Shown in pieces: positions 42,852-52,146 of a stretch of DNA of 64,000 nucleotides. Source of the stretch: Pseudobutyrivibrio sp. 49 (GTDB lineage: Bacteria; Bacillota; Clostridia; Lachnospirales; Lachnospiraceae). The notes below the pieces were generated by a model. It made no database searches, was not told the DNA's origin, and was given only the letters and a program-made list of their open reading frames with translations. Numbering within the stretch: position 1 is the stretch's first letter; the number at the start of each line of letters is the position of its first letter. The stretch spans positions 141,625-205,624 of the forward strand of contig NZ_FNDP01000003.1 of assembly GCF_900100545.1 (NCBI RefSeq), given 5' to 3'. The position numbers were made by a program, and so were the translations under genes.

Positions 42852-43910
42852 ATGCATAAATATGATTATTCTTTTTTAGATGAGGGAATGTTACCTGCTG
42901 AAATGGTTAATTTAACAGCATCAATTGCAGCATTTGATGCGATATCGTCTGAGCGTAAGGATGCTAATCAAAGCATATATACTGAACTTGAAAAAATAGC
43001 TAGAGTGCAGTCTGTAAAAGGGTCAAATGCTATTGAAGGAATTATCACTACAGATGCTAGAATTAAAGAAATTGTGAATGGAGATAGTGCTCCTTTAAAC
43101 CATAGCGAACGTGAAATTGCTGGATACCGAGACGCATTAGATGAGATTCATAAAAACCATCAGTCTATGAGTTTCAGCGAGAATACAATTTTACATATTC
43201 ATCAGATGATGACAGATTTGGCAGGATATGAACTGTCAGGTAAATATAAAGTTGATGACAATCTAATATTACAGGTTGATGAAAATGGAAGACGTAAAGT
43301 TCGTTTTACTCCAATACCAGCAGATGAGACAAAAGATGCAATGGAACAACTTATCTTAGCTTATATAGATGCAAGAGATAATCCAAGGGTTAATAAGTTA
43401 CTTTTGATTCCATGTGTAATTTTGGATTTTTTATGCATACATCCATTTGCAGACGGTAATGGACGAGTTTCGAGATTATTATCTATTTTGTTGTTATATA
43501 AGAGCGGATACGATGTATGTAAATATGTCTCATTCGAGGAACAGATAAATAATTCAAAAGAATTTTACTATGAAGCATTGCATGCTTCTTCTCAAGGATG
43601 GCATGAAAATGAGAATTCATATTTTGAGTTCATGAAGAATTTTTTGTCTACACTATATAAGTGTTACAAAGAATTGGATAAGCGCTTTTCAACTGTGAAT
43701 GGGAAAAAGATTGCAAAGAGTGAAAGGGTAGAGCAAACAGTTTTAAATAGTGTTTTACCTGTATCAAAGGCTGAGATATGTGAAGTATTACTAGATGTTA
43801 GCCCTACAACCGTTGAGGCAGTGCTAGGTAAAATGGTAAAGAGTGGTTCAATAAAAAAGATAGGACAAGCGAGAAATACAAAGTATGTCAATGCCAAGTA
43901 TTTAGAGTAG
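42852..43910 (+). CDS. Fic-family protein with inhibitory helix and C-terminal winged helix
   Basis: 352 aa. The Fic motif HPFADGNGR is at residues 197-205, complete with the catalytic His and the loop that binds ATP, so AMP transfer to a protein hydroxyl is expected. Upstream is the auto-inhibitory helix motif SNAIEG (Ser58-Glu62), the class II arrangement in which Glu blocks ATP. The C-terminal ~60 residues (VSKAEICEVLLDVSPTTVEAVLGKMVKSGSIKKIGQARNTKYV) look like a winged helix. ATG 42852 lies 6 bp after GGAGG; an upstream in-frame ATG at 42783 falls in the operator. The target is unknown; auto-repression through the array upstream is plausible. Confidence 0.93.
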   Translation: MHKYDYSFLDEGMLPAEMVNLTASIAAFDAISSERKDANQSIYTELEKIARVQSVKGSNAIEGIITTDARIKEIVNGDSAPLNHSEREIAGYRDALDEIHKNHQSMSFSENTILHIHQMMTDLAGYELSGKYKVDDNLILQVDENGRRKVRFTPIPADETKDAMEQLILAYIDARDNPRVNKLLLIPCVILDFLCIHPFADGNGRVSRLLSILLLYKSGYDVCKYVSFEEQINNSKEFYYEALHASSQGWHENENSYFEFMKNFLSTLYKCYKELDKRFSTVNGKKIAKSERVEQTVLNSVLPVSKAEICEVLLDVSPTTVEAVLGKMVKSGSIKKIGQARNTKYVNAKYLE

Positions 43911-43928
43911 AGGAATGAAAGGTAGATT

Positions 43929-44867
43929 ATGATAATAAACACAGGGCAGCGCACGGACATTCCAGCGTTTTATTCAGACTGGTTTGCGAACAGGCTGAGA
44001 GAAGGATATGTCTGTGTTAGAAATCCATATAATCCAAAGCAAGTAAGTAGATACAGGCTGAATCCTGAGGTGGTGGATGTAATCGGTTTTTGTACTAAGA
44101 ATCCAGCGCCTATGTTTAAGTATATGGATTTGCTAAAGGACTATGGACAGTATTGGTTTGTGACCCTGACTTCATATGGAAGAGATATTGAGCCCAATGT
44201 ACCGGATAAGCACAAGCTGATAGAGGATTTTAAAACACTGTCCCAGATGGTTGGCATAAACCGGGTTGGCTGGAGATATGATCCAATCTTCATCTCAGAT
44301 AGATACACAGAGGAATATCACATTAATGCATTTCAGCAAATAGCTGAAGCTCTAGAGGGATACACAAAAACAGTAGTTATCAGCTTCATAGATTTATATC
44401 CTAAGGTAAGAAGAAATTTCCCTGAAGCAAAGGCAGTTACAAAAGACCAGCGTCTTAGAATGGGAAAGAAGATTATAGAAATTGCAGCAGCTCATGGAAT
44501 GACAGTTAAGCCCTGTGCAGAAGGAGATGAGCTGGCTAAGTTTGGAGCAGACTGTAGTGGGTGCATGACAATTACAGATTATGAGAGAGCCATTGGACAA
44601 AGACTTAATGCTCCAAAGAAGAAGGGCGCAAGAGAAGAATGTGCCTGCTATCTTTCCTGTGATATTGGAGCTTACAACACCTGTAAGCATCTTTGTAGAT
44701 ATTGTTATGCCAATGCGGAGCCTGAAGTTGTCATGGCTCAAAGCAGTCTTCATGACCCTACATCACCGTTTCTAATAGGGAATTATCAACCTGATGATAT
44801 AATAAACGATGTTCTACAAAAATCATGGATAGATGGGCAGATGGTTCTGCTATTAGATAGAATGTAG
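43929..44867 (+). CDS. DUF1848 protein with cysteine cluster
   Basis: 312 aa, DUF1848 family, starting IINTGQRTDIPAFYSDWFANRLREGYVCVRNPYNPKQVSRY. The central part has GFCTKNPAP and WFVTLTSYG like a radical-SAM-related TIM barrel; the C-terminal third has a cysteine-rich run (DCSGCMTI, ECACYLSCDIGAYNTCKHLCRYCYAN) resembling an Fe-S cluster site. No enzyme reaction has been assigned to the family that I know. It starts 18 bp after fic and may be co-transcribed. Confidence 0.85.
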   Translation: MIINTGQRTDIPAFYSDWFANRLREGYVCVRNPYNPKQVSRYRLNPEVVDVIGFCTKNPAPMFKYMDLLKDYGQYWFVTLTSYGRDIEPNVPDKHKLIEDFKTLSQMVGINRVGWRYDPIFISDRYTEEYHINAFQQIAEALEGYTKTVVISFIDLYPKVRRNFPEAKAVTKDQRLRMGKKIIEIAAAHGMTVKPCAEGDELAKFGADCSGCMTITDYERAIGQRLNAPKKKGAREECACYLSCDIGAYNTCKHLCRYCYANAEPEVVMAQSSLHDPTSPFLIGNYQPDDIINDVLQKSWIDGQMVLLLDRM

Positions 44868-44897
44868 CACCTGGCAAAATTGCTGGGTGCTATTTTT
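44867..44897 (+). terminator. terminator after DUF1848 gene
   Basis: 10-bp stem GCACCTGGCA / TGCTGGGTGC with two wobble pairs, overlapping the stop codon, then TATTTTT. Confidence 0.8.
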
Positions 44898-44940
44898 CAT
44901 CATCAACTAATATTAGTGTATATTTCTTTTGCGTTTTAAA

Positions 44941-45037
44941 GTGTTAACACATTGTATTTTCACTGTTTTATATAACTAAATTATAGAGAATTCCTTTATG
45001 ACATGATATAATATTTGAGTTTTCGCTCATGCGAAAA
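44941..45037 (+). promoter_or_regulatory. promoter region of the YjeM-type permease with palindromes
   Basis: An extended -10 TGATATAAT (45004-45012) has only a poor -35. A perfect 10-bp palindrome GTGTTAACAC (44941-44950) lies upstream and a perfect hairpin TTTTCGC-tcat-GCGAAAA (45020-45037) just downstream of the expected start point. Together they suggest control by an activator and/or an operator in the leader. Confidence 0.55.
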
Positions 45038-45075
45038 TTAAATTAAGAGTATATTTTGTTATAAGGAAGTAAGTA

Positions 45076-46617
45076 ATGAAAGAAAAGAAATTAGGGCTTA
45101 TGTCCCTCATTCTGATGATTTTTACATCAGTTTACGGTTTTAACAACATTCCACGTTCTTATTACTTAATGGGATATGCAGCGATTCCTTGGTTTGTAAT
45201 CGCAGGTATTTTATTCTTCATCCCATTTGCCTTTATGGTTGCAGAGTTTGGTTCTGCTTTCAAGGATGAGACAGGTGGAATGTATTCATGGATGTGTAAG
45301 TCAGTAGGACCAAAGTACGCATTCATCGGTACATTTATGTGGTACACATCTTACGTTCTTTGGATGGTAAACGTATCATCTGGTATCTGGGTACCAGTTT
45401 CAAACATCATCTTTGGTGAAGATACAACATCAACATGGTCATTATTCGGAATCGAGTTTTTATCTGGTTCAAGACTTCTTGGTCTTATGGCTGTATTGTT
45501 CTTCATCTTTATCACATATTTCGATTCAAAGGGTATTGATAAGATTAGCAAGGTAACATCTGTTGGTGGTACAGCAGTTCTTACTATCAACATCATGGTA
45601 GTAGTTGGTTCTATCATTATGATTATCGCTCGCGGTGGTCAGCTTGAGCAGCCATTCGCAGGTATGGAGTCCCTTAAGGTTCCTCTTAATGTTGCATACC
45701 AGGGCAGTCCAATCATGCTCCTCTCATTTATCGTATATGCGTTATTTGCATACGGCGGAATCGAGGCAGTTGGTGGTCTTGTAGATAAGACAGAGAATCC
45801 TAAGAAGAACTTCCCTAAGGGAATCATCATTGCAGCTATGGTTATCGTAGTTGGTTATGCATCTCTTATCATGCTTGTAGGTTCATTTACAAACTACGCA
45901 GAGGTTCTTGGTGCTGATACAATCACACTTGGAAATGTTTCATATGTAATTATGTCAAACTTTGCAGCAGCATTTGGTAAGGTGTTTGGTGCAACTGCAG
46001 CTACACAGGTTGCACTTGCTCACGGCTTTGCTCGTGTTTATGCACTTATCATGCTTCTCGCCCTTGCAGGAGCATTATTTACACTTGTTTATTCACCACT
46101 TAAGCAGATTATCGAGGGTACTCCAAAGGAACTTTGGCCTGGTAAGATGGGTGAGATCGAAGCAGACGGTATGCCTAAGAATGCTATGTGGGTACAGTGT
46201 GCAGTCGTAAGCGTTATGATTCTCCTTGTTTCATTTGGTGGAGATTCAATGCAGAAGTTCTTCGTTATCCTAACAGCTATGGTTAACGTTGGAATGACAG
46301 TACCTTACATGTTCATTTCATTCGCATTCCCTAAGTTCAAGAAGCTTCAGGGAATTGATAGAAGCTTTGTTATTTTCAAATCTCAGAAGTCAGCAAACAT
46401 CTGGGGCTATGTAGTAACATTAACACTTCTTTTTGCGAATGTATTTGCTATTATTCAGCCAGCACTTGATGGTGATTTCAAGACTACATTCTGGTCACTC
46501 AGTGGCCCTGTAGTATTTGGTCTTGCTGCTTGGATTATTTACAATCGTTATGAGAAGAAAATGGAAGCAGCGGATACAAAGACAGATGCAGTTAAAGCTG
46601 AAGAATTAGAAGCTTAA
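45076..46617 (+). CDS. APC-family amino-acid permease, YjeM-like
   Basis: 513 aa with about 12-13 membrane segments. The start KLGLMSLILMIFTSVYGFNNIPRSYYLMGYAAIPWF matches what I remember of E. coli YjeM (glutamate/GABA antiporter family); the conserved GGIEAVGGLVDKTENPKKNFPKG loop of APC permeases is present. Amino-acid uptake or exchange; exact substrate unknown. Codon use is of the highly expressed kind. ATAAGGAAG precedes the ATG; a terminator follows. Confidence 0.9.
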   Translation: MKEKKLGLMSLILMIFTSVYGFNNIPRSYYLMGYAAIPWFVIAGILFFIPFAFMVAEFGSAFKDETGGMYSWMCKSVGPKYAFIGTFMWYTSYVLWMVNVSSGIWVPVSNIIFGEDTTSTWSLFGIEFLSGSRLLGLMAVLFFIFITYFDSKGIDKISKVTSVGGTAVLTINIMVVVGSIIMIIARGGQLEQPFAGMESLKVPLNVAYQGSPIMLLSFIVYALFAYGGIEAVGGLVDKTENPKKNFPKGIIIAAMVIVVGYASLIMLVGSFTNYAEVLGADTITLGNVSYVIMSNFAAAFGKVFGATAATQVALAHGFARVYALIMLLALAGALFTLVYSPLKQIIEGTPKELWPGKMGEIEADGMPKNAMWVQCAVVSVMILLVSFGGDSMQKFFVILTAMVNVGMTVPYMFISFAFPKFKKLQGIDRSFVIFKSQKSANIWGYVVTLTLLFANVFAIIQPALDGDFKTTFWSLSGPVVFGLAAWIIYNRYEKKMEAADTKTDAVKAEELEA

Positions 46618-46622
46618 TATTC

Positions 46623-46655
46623 AACCACCGGTTCATGTGAGCCGGTGGTTTTTTG
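46623..46655 (+). terminator. terminator after permease
   Basis: 9-bp stem AACCACCGG / CCGGTGGTT followed by TTTTTT. Confidence 0.92.
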
Positions 46656-46718
46656 TATGTAAAAATGGTATTGTAATATGAAAGATTAGATGCAACTAGA
46701 TTTTATACGAGGTATCAA

Positions 46719-48452
46719 ATGAAACTAATTAAACGATTTATCCCATATTACAAACCATATATAGGTGTATTCATCTTAGATTTGATATGCGCCACAGTAC
46801 TATCAATCATTGATCTTACCTTCCCACAGTTCCTGAGAATTCTTCGGGCCACATTATTCCTTGAGGCACCAGAGGTAATTTTAAGCAAGCTTGGAATTAT
46901 AGCAGCGCTTTTACTTGCAATGTATATAGTGAGAAGTGCCTGTAGATATTATGTCAGTTATCAGGGACATATGATGGGTGCTCAGATGGAATCGGGAATG
47001 AGACGAGAGCTTTTTGAACGCTATGAAGCATTCTCATTTTCTTACTATGACAATCACAACACAGGCGAGATGATGAGTAAGCTGGTATCAGATTTGTTTG
47101 ATATTTCAGAGCTGGCACATCACGGTCCAGAGAACATATTTATTTCAGTGATTAAAATAATCGGTTCACTAATTCTTCTTATGAGAATCAACGTTCCTAT
47201 GACTAGCTGTCTGATGGTGGTGGTTTTCTTTATGGCGATTTTTGCTGTTAAGCAAAACAGAAAGATGCGAGCAACTTTTGCAGACAACCGCAGGAAGATT
47301 GCTGGAATTAATTCGTCGCTACAGGATACTCTCGGTGGAATCAGAGTTGTAAAGTCCTTTACTGGCGAAGATATTGAGACAGAAAAATTCGACAAGAGCA
47401 ATATTTCTTTCCTTTCATCTAAAAAGCAGAATTATATCCTTATGGGAACCTTCAATGCAGGAAACAGTCTTTTTGAAGGACTTATGTTTATAACTGTTTT
47501 GGTTGCAGGAGGATATTTCATTGCTAAAGGACAGTTGACAGGTGAGGATTTGGCAATCTACGCCCTCTATATAAATATCTTTATCAATCCAGTAAATGTT
47601 CTTGTGGAATTTACAGAGCAGCTACAGAAGGGCTTGGCTGGCTTTGAGAGATTCACAGAGGTTATGGATACAATGCCTGAGATTGTTGACAGCCCAGATG
47701 CTAAAGAGCTTAAAGATGTCACAGGTGTGATTGACTTCAAAAACGTATCATTCTCATATGAGGAAGAGGAGACAGTTCTTGAAAATATAGACCTTCATGT
47801 AGATGCAGGAAAATCCGTAGCAATCGTAGGACCATCAGGCGGAGGAAAGACTACACTTTGCGCTCTGATACCTAGATTTTATGATGTTACAGGCGGACAG
47901 GTGTGCATCGATGGCGTAGATGTTAAGACTGTTACACAGAAATCTCTTCGTTCGTATATTGGTATCGTGCAGCAGGATGTTTATCTGTTCAATGGAACCA
48001 TCAAAGAGAACATAGCATACGGAAAGCCAGATGCCACAATGGAAGAAATCATAGAGGCTGCAAGAAATGCTGACCTCCTTGATTTTATCGAAAGCCTTCC
48101 AAATGGATTTGATACAGAGGTAGGCGAGCGAGGCACCAGACTTTCTGGTGGACAGAAGCAGCGCATCTCTATATCACGAGTATTCCTTAAGAATCCACCT
48201 ATTCTTATTTTGGATGAGGCAACAAGCGCCCTTGATAATGAAAGCGAGCGTTACATTCAGGAGAGCTTGGATAAGCTGGCAGTGGGAAGAACCACTATCA
48301 CAATCGCCCATCGTTTATCTACAATCCTTGGAGCAGATGAAATCATTGTATTAGATGGTGATGGAATCAAGGAAAGAGGAACTCATAAAGAGCTCATAAA
48401 AGAGGGTGGCATTTACGAGAAATATTACAGGATGCAGCTAGGTGCAATATAG
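46719..48452 (+). CDS. ABC exporter, fused membrane and ATPase domains
   Basis: 577-aa half-transporter of the MsbA/multidrug type. Residues 1-~310 hold six membrane helices; ~335-577 the nucleotide-binding domain with Walker A GPSGGGKTT, Q-loop VQQDVYLF, signature LSGGQKQR, Walker B ILILDEATSALD and H-loop IAHRLST. It should act as a homodimer, as no partner gene is adjacent. Substrate unknown (lipid, drug or peptide). Weak ribosome-binding site (ACGAGGT). Confidence 0.93.
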   Translation: MKLIKRFIPYYKPYIGVFILDLICATVLSIIDLTFPQFLRILRATLFLEAPEVILSKLGIIAALLLAMYIVRSACRYYVSYQGHMMGAQMESGMRRELFERYEAFSFSYYDNHNTGEMMSKLVSDLFDISELAHHGPENIFISVIKIIGSLILLMRINVPMTSCLMVVVFFMAIFAVKQNRKMRATFADNRRKIAGINSSLQDTLGGIRVVKSFTGEDIETEKFDKSNISFLSSKKQNYILMGTFNAGNSLFEGLMFITVLVAGGYFIAKGQLTGEDLAIYALYINIFINPVNVLVEFTEQLQKGLAGFERFTEVMDTMPEIVDSPDAKELKDVTGVIDFKNVSFSYEEEETVLENIDLHVDAGKSVAIVGPSGGGKTTLCALIPRFYDVTGGQVCIDGVDVKTVTQKSLRSYIGIVQQDVYLFNGTIKENIAYGKPDATMEEIIEAARNADLLDFIESLPNGFDTEVGERGTRLSGGQKQRISISRVFLKNPPILILDEATSALDNESERYIQESLDKLAVGRTTITIAHRLSTILGADEIIVLDGDGIKERGTHKELIKEGGIYEKYYRMQLGAI

Positions 48453-48528
48453 AAGCTGTGCGCAACAAAAGTTGCTCAAACACTAATAAAAAACTTTGAG
48501 TATTAACTGAAATAAGATATTGAAAAAT

Positions 48529-48562
48529 GGGTGTAATCTATTGTATTACACCCTGTTTTATT
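48529..48562 (+). terminator. terminator after ABC exporter
   Basis: Perfect 9-bp stem GGGTGTAAT / ATTACACCC, loop CTATTGT, then a broken T-tract TGTTTTATT, so it is weaker than the others. Confidence 0.7.
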
Positions 48563-48640
48563 ATAAAATTTTTGGTTAGAAAACGTTTTAGCTATTTTCA
48601 TGAGAGCAAAAGTATTTTACATTATAAAAGGAGTAAGAAA

Positions 48641-50224
48641 ATGGTAGCATGGAATAATTTTGATAAGCTTGAATCTTACAAGACTCTTCAGGGGTTGAAG
48701 AATCAGGTAGAGCTTAAGTCAGTTATGGCTGGAGCAAACGGTGCAAAGCGTGTTGCAGAGTACTCAGTTCCAATGTCAAATGGTATGGCATACAACTTCG
48801 CTGCAAAGCAGGTTGATGACACTGTTCTTGATGCACTTCAGGGACTTGCTGACGAAGCAGAGCTTATCGACAAATACTCAGCACTTTTCAACGGAGAGGT
48901 TATTAATACAGGGGAAAAGAGATTAGTTCTTCACCAGCTTACACGTGGTCAGCTTGGCGGGGATGTTATTGCTGATGGGGTTAACAAAAGGGAGTTCTAT
49001 GTTAAGCAGCAGGAGCGTATCGCAGAGTTCGCTAACAAGGTTCACAATGGTGAAATCGTTAACGAGAATGGCGAAAAGTTCACTACAGCTGTTCAGATAG
49101 GTATCGGCGGATCAGACCTTGGTCCTCGCGCTATGTATCTTGCTCTTGAGAATTGGGCAAAAGTAACAGGCACATTCAAGATGGAAGCTCGTTTCATTTC
49201 AAACGTAGATCCAGATGATGCTGCATCAGTTCTTGCTGGTGTTGATGTTGCTCATTCTATTTTCATTCTCGTTTCTAAGTCAGGTACTACACTTGAGACA
49301 CTTACAAACGAGTCATTCGTTAAGGATGCTTTAAAGAAGGCTGGTCTTGATGCATCTAAGCACATGATTGCTGTAACATCAGATGCCTCACCACTTGCAA
49401 AGTCAGCTGATTACCTTGACGCATTCTTCATGGATGATTACATCGGTGGACGTTACTCATCTACATCTTCAGTAGGTGGCGCAATCCTTTCACTTGCATT
49501 TGGTCCAGATGTATTCGCTAGATTCTTAAATGGTGCAGCAGAAGAAGATAAGCTTGCTCGCAATGTAGATATTCGCAAGAACCCTGCAATGCTTGATGCT
49601 CTTATCGGTGTTTATGAGAGAAACATTCTCGGTTATGAGACTACAGCAGTTCTTCCATACTCACAGGCACTTAGCCGTTTCCCTGCTCACTTACAGCAGC
49701 TTGATATGGAGTCAAACGGAAAGAGTGTAAACCGTTTCGGCGAGCCTGTTGATTATGTTACTGGCCCAGTTATCTTTGGTGAGCCAGGTACAAACGGACA
49801 GCACAGCTTCTATCAGCTCCTTCACCAGGGAACAGATATCATTCCACTTCAGTTCGTTGGCTTCAAGAAGAGCCAGATGGCTACAGATGTTGTTATCGAG
49901 GATAGCACATCACAGCAGAAGCTCTGCGCTAACGTAGCAGCTCAGATTATGGCCTTCGCTTGTGGTAAGGATGATGATAATAGAAACAAGTACTTCGAGG
50001 GTAACCGCCCATCATCAATCATCGTTGGTGATCAGCTTACACCTGAGACACTTGGTGCACTCCTTGCACACTTCGAGAATAAGGTAATGTTCCAGGGATT
50101 CGTATGGAATCTTAACTCATTCGATCAGGAAGGTGTTCAGCTTGGTAAGACACTTGCAAAGAAGGTTCTTTCAGGTGATACTTCAGATGCTCTTGCAGCA
50201 TATGCAAAGCTATTAAACATCTAA
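48641..50224 (+). CDS. pgi: glucose-6-phosphate isomerase
   Basis: Glycolytic interconversion of glucose-6- and fructose-6-phosphate. Signatures: IGIGGSDLGPRAMY (phosphate loop), SKSGTTLET, the PGI motif GGRYSSTSSVGGAILSLAFG and ESNGKS with catalytic residues, HSFYQLLHQGTD near the C-terminus. 527 aa. ATG 48641 lies 6 bp after AAAGGAG; the frame is open 114 bp upstream but that part contains the previous terminator. Codon bias indicates high expression. Monocistronic between terminators. Confidence 0.96.
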   Translation: MVAWNNFDKLESYKTLQGLKNQVELKSVMAGANGAKRVAEYSVPMSNGMAYNFAAKQVDDTVLDALQGLADEAELIDKYSALFNGEVINTGEKRLVLHQLTRGQLGGDVIADGVNKREFYVKQQERIAEFANKVHNGEIVNENGEKFTTAVQIGIGGSDLGPRAMYLALENWAKVTGTFKMEARFISNVDPDDAASVLAGVDVAHSIFILVSKSGTTLETLTNESFVKDALKKAGLDASKHMIAVTSDASPLAKSADYLDAFFMDDYIGGRYSSTSSVGGAILSLAFGPDVFARFLNGAAEEDKLARNVDIRKNPAMLDALIGVYERNILGYETTAVLPYSQALSRFPAHLQQLDMESNGKSVNRFGEPVDYVTGPVIFGEPGTNGQHSFYQLLHQGTDIIPLQFVGFKKSQMATDVVIEDSTSQQKLCANVAAQIMAFACGKDDDNRNKYFEGNRPSSIIVGDQLTPETLGALLAHFENKVMFQGFVWNLNSFDQEGVQLGKTLAKKVLSGDTSDALAAYAKLLNI

Positions 50225-50240
50225 TATAAAAAGTTTATTA

Positions 50241-50277
50241 AAAATGCTACTTCTTTATTGAAGTAGCATTTTTTTTT
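50241..50277 (+). terminator. terminator after pgi
   Basis: 13-bp stem AAAATGCTACTTC / GAAGTAGCATTTT, loop TTTATT, nine Ts. Confidence 0.95.
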
Positions 50278-50317
50278 ATGTACTATATCTCTTAGACTAA
50301 GTAATAAGAGGTATGCT

Positions 50318-51016
50318 ATGAAATATGTAGATAATGAGCAGGAGGCTGTAAAAAAATCCTTAAAAGGGGAGAAAAAGAAGCTTTCTCAAATGACCTTTGG
50401 ACAGAAGCTTGAATATATATGGGAGTATTACAAGTTTCATATAATAGTAGCGCTTTTAATTGTAGGAGCCATCACCTGGGGTGTTCATCACGCACTCACC
50501 TATGTCCAGTACAAGTTTTATGGAATGATTATCAATTCTAGCCAGTACAATGAAAAGGTAGCTGATGAAATGCATGATGTGCTTAAAATGGCAAAGCACG
50601 ATGGATTTAATCTTTCAGCAGATTTTTATACATATGATGATGTAAATATGGGTGGCTATGGAAACAAGCTGGATATTTACATTATGACTGGCCAGCTTGA
50701 TTTTGCTTTTACTGACGAAGTGGGGGTTAAATATCTAGTAGATATGGGTGTTGTTCGAGATTTAAAAACAACAGCACCAGATAAGCTTTTGGATTTGTGG
50801 ACCAGTGAAGGTCGATTATACAATGTAGATGTTACAGATGATGACGGCATAACAGGTAATTATGATGTGGCTGTTGATATCACAGGTACGGGAATTCAGG
50901 AATACTTTGGACTTGATGAAAAGATGAAGTATTTGATGATAGCAGATTTGAGTGGAAGCGAAGAATACTTACAGAACTTCTACGATCTTATATATAAAAT
51001 AGAAAAAGGAGAATAA
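50318..51016 (+). CDS. single-pass membrane protein, unknown
   Basis: 232 aa, not recognised. A short cytoplasmic basic region (QEAVKKSLKGEKKKLSQMTFGQKLEYIWEYYKFH), one membrane helix at about residues 40-62, and a ~165-residue outside domain rich in Asp/Tyr. The cytoplasmic MTFGQKLEYIWEYYKFHI run is a feature I have seen on Lachnospiraceae membrane proteins next to YesL genes. It is coupled to yesL with 2 bp between them, so the two may work together. No signal for lipid attachment. Confidence 0.6.
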   Translation: MKYVDNEQEAVKKSLKGEKKKLSQMTFGQKLEYIWEYYKFHIIVALLIVGAITWGVHHALTYVQYKFYGMIINSSQYNEKVADEMHDVLKMAKHDGFNLSADFYTYDDVNMGGYGNKLDIYIMTGQLDFAFTDEVGVKYLVDMGVVRDLKTTAPDKLLDLWTSEGRLYNVDVTDDDGITGNYDVAVDITGTGIQEYFGLDEKMKYLMIADLSGSEEYLQNFYDLIYKIEKGE

Positions 51017-51018
51017 TT

Positions 51019-51645
51019 TTGGGTAGATTTTTTAACAGTAGATTTTTTGATGGCATTTCCAAGGTTACGGATATGCTGATAATAGGCTTTTATTTTTTGA
51101 TTTGTTCTATTCCTATTTTTACAATTGGAGCCAGCCTTACAGCACTTTATTATGCGATTCACAAATGTGTTTATAGGGGCAGAGGCTACACATTAGAGTT
51201 TTTTCACTCATTTAAGGAAAACTTCAAGCAGTCTACATTATCATGGCTTATCTTTATGGTGATGTTTGGAATCCTTTCAGGAGATATTTATATTACCAAA
51301 AATGTTATCAGTCACGATAGCCCATTTGCTGGAATGTTTATTTTCTTTACAGTGTTGCTAGTGGTTACTATTATTTGGGCGATTTATCATTTTGCTTACA
51401 TTGCACGATTTGCGAATGGATTTAAAGAATCCTTTAAGGTATCAGCAATATTCATGATACTTAATATTGGTTGGAGTATCGCTATACTTGGAGTTTTGGT
51501 ACTTCTTGGTCTATTAGTATATCGATTCCCAATCTTTCTGGTATTCCTTCCAGGTATGGTTGCATCTTCAGTACATCCTATACTGGAGAGAGTTTTCCGC
51601 AAATACATGTCTGCTGAGGATATAGCAAAAGAGGACGAAATTTAG
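51019..51645 (+). CDS. YesL/DUF624 membrane protein
   Basis: 208-aa DUF624 (YesL) protein with five to six membrane segments; family start GRFFNSRFFDGISKVTDMLIIGFYFLICSIPIFTIGASLTALYYAIHKCV is clear. YesL proteins are often encoded beside carbohydrate ABC transporters; here the partner is the unknown membrane protein just upstream. TTG start behind AAAAAGGAGA. Function unknown. Confidence 0.9.
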   Translation: MGRFFNSRFFDGISKVTDMLIIGFYFLICSIPIFTIGASLTALYYAIHKCVYRGRGYTLEFFHSFKENFKQSTLSWLIFMVMFGILSGDIYITKNVISHDSPFAGMFIFFTVLLVVTIIWAIYHFAYIARFANGFKESFKVSAIFMILNIGWSIAILGVLVLLGLLVYRFPIFLVFLPGMVASSVHPILERVFRKYMSAEDIAKEDEI

Positions 51646-51709
51646 TGTAAAAATTATTGCCAATAACGATTGGAAATATTGCCAAAATTTGAGTGTTCTT
51701 GCCAAACAT

Positions 51710-51741
51710 ATGAAAACTAATTGACCTTCTATAGTTTTCAT
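51710..51741. repeat. inverted repeat downstream of yesL
   Basis: Perfect 10-bp arms ATGAAAACTA (51710-51719) and TAGTTTTCAT (51732-51741). The stretch before it repeats TTGCCA three times (51659-51706). No T-tract follows, so it is more likely an operator for the downstream pair than a terminator. Confidence 0.55.
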
Positions 51742-51817
51742 GATAAATTACCTCCTGTTGAAAAACGTTATATAAAATAATTATTTACATAACATATAGA
51801 TTAGGAAGGTTTTGTTG

Positions 51818-52120
51818 ATGCAGGCAAAAGAGAAATTAGAAGGCTTTATCGAGAATATCTCAGATGCGGAGAAAGAAGCTTTATATAGAGCATTATTAAA
51901 ATATAAGGCGAAGAAGGACGTATACAAGCTGCTTCAGGATAGATTACCAGCAATGATTGAAGGCGCAGAGGACGAAATGCTATTGACATTCTGCGCAAAA
52001 ATTGCTGATATATATGCATACAGTAATCACACAGAGGAGGATGCTAGCTACTGGCTTAGCCTCGAGGATTTGATTAGAAATCACTGTGATGAGTTGTTTG
52101 AGGTATGTAACGCAGCATAA
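51818..52120 (+). CDS. small helical protein, unknown, before mgsA
   Basis: 100 aa, all-helical by composition (AKEKLEGFIENISDAEKEALYRALLKYKAKKDVYKLLQDRLPAM...), with two cysteines in the second half. Not recognised. ATG 51818 is 8 bp after AGGAAGG; two in-frame TTG codons precede it. It ends 26 bp before mgsA and is likely in the same transcript, but I see no functional link. Confidence 0.65.
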   Translation: MQAKEKLEGFIENISDAEKEALYRALLKYKAKKDVYKLLQDRLPAMIEGAEDEMLLTFCAKIADIYAYSNHTEEDASYWLSLEDLIRNHCDELFEVCNAA

Positions 52121-52146
52121 ATAAACAGCACAAACGGAGGGCTTAT

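Noticed and set aside
48527..48640. N-terminal extension of pgi
   Set aside because: It contains the terminator of the ABC exporter; the family start and ribosome-binding site are at 48641.
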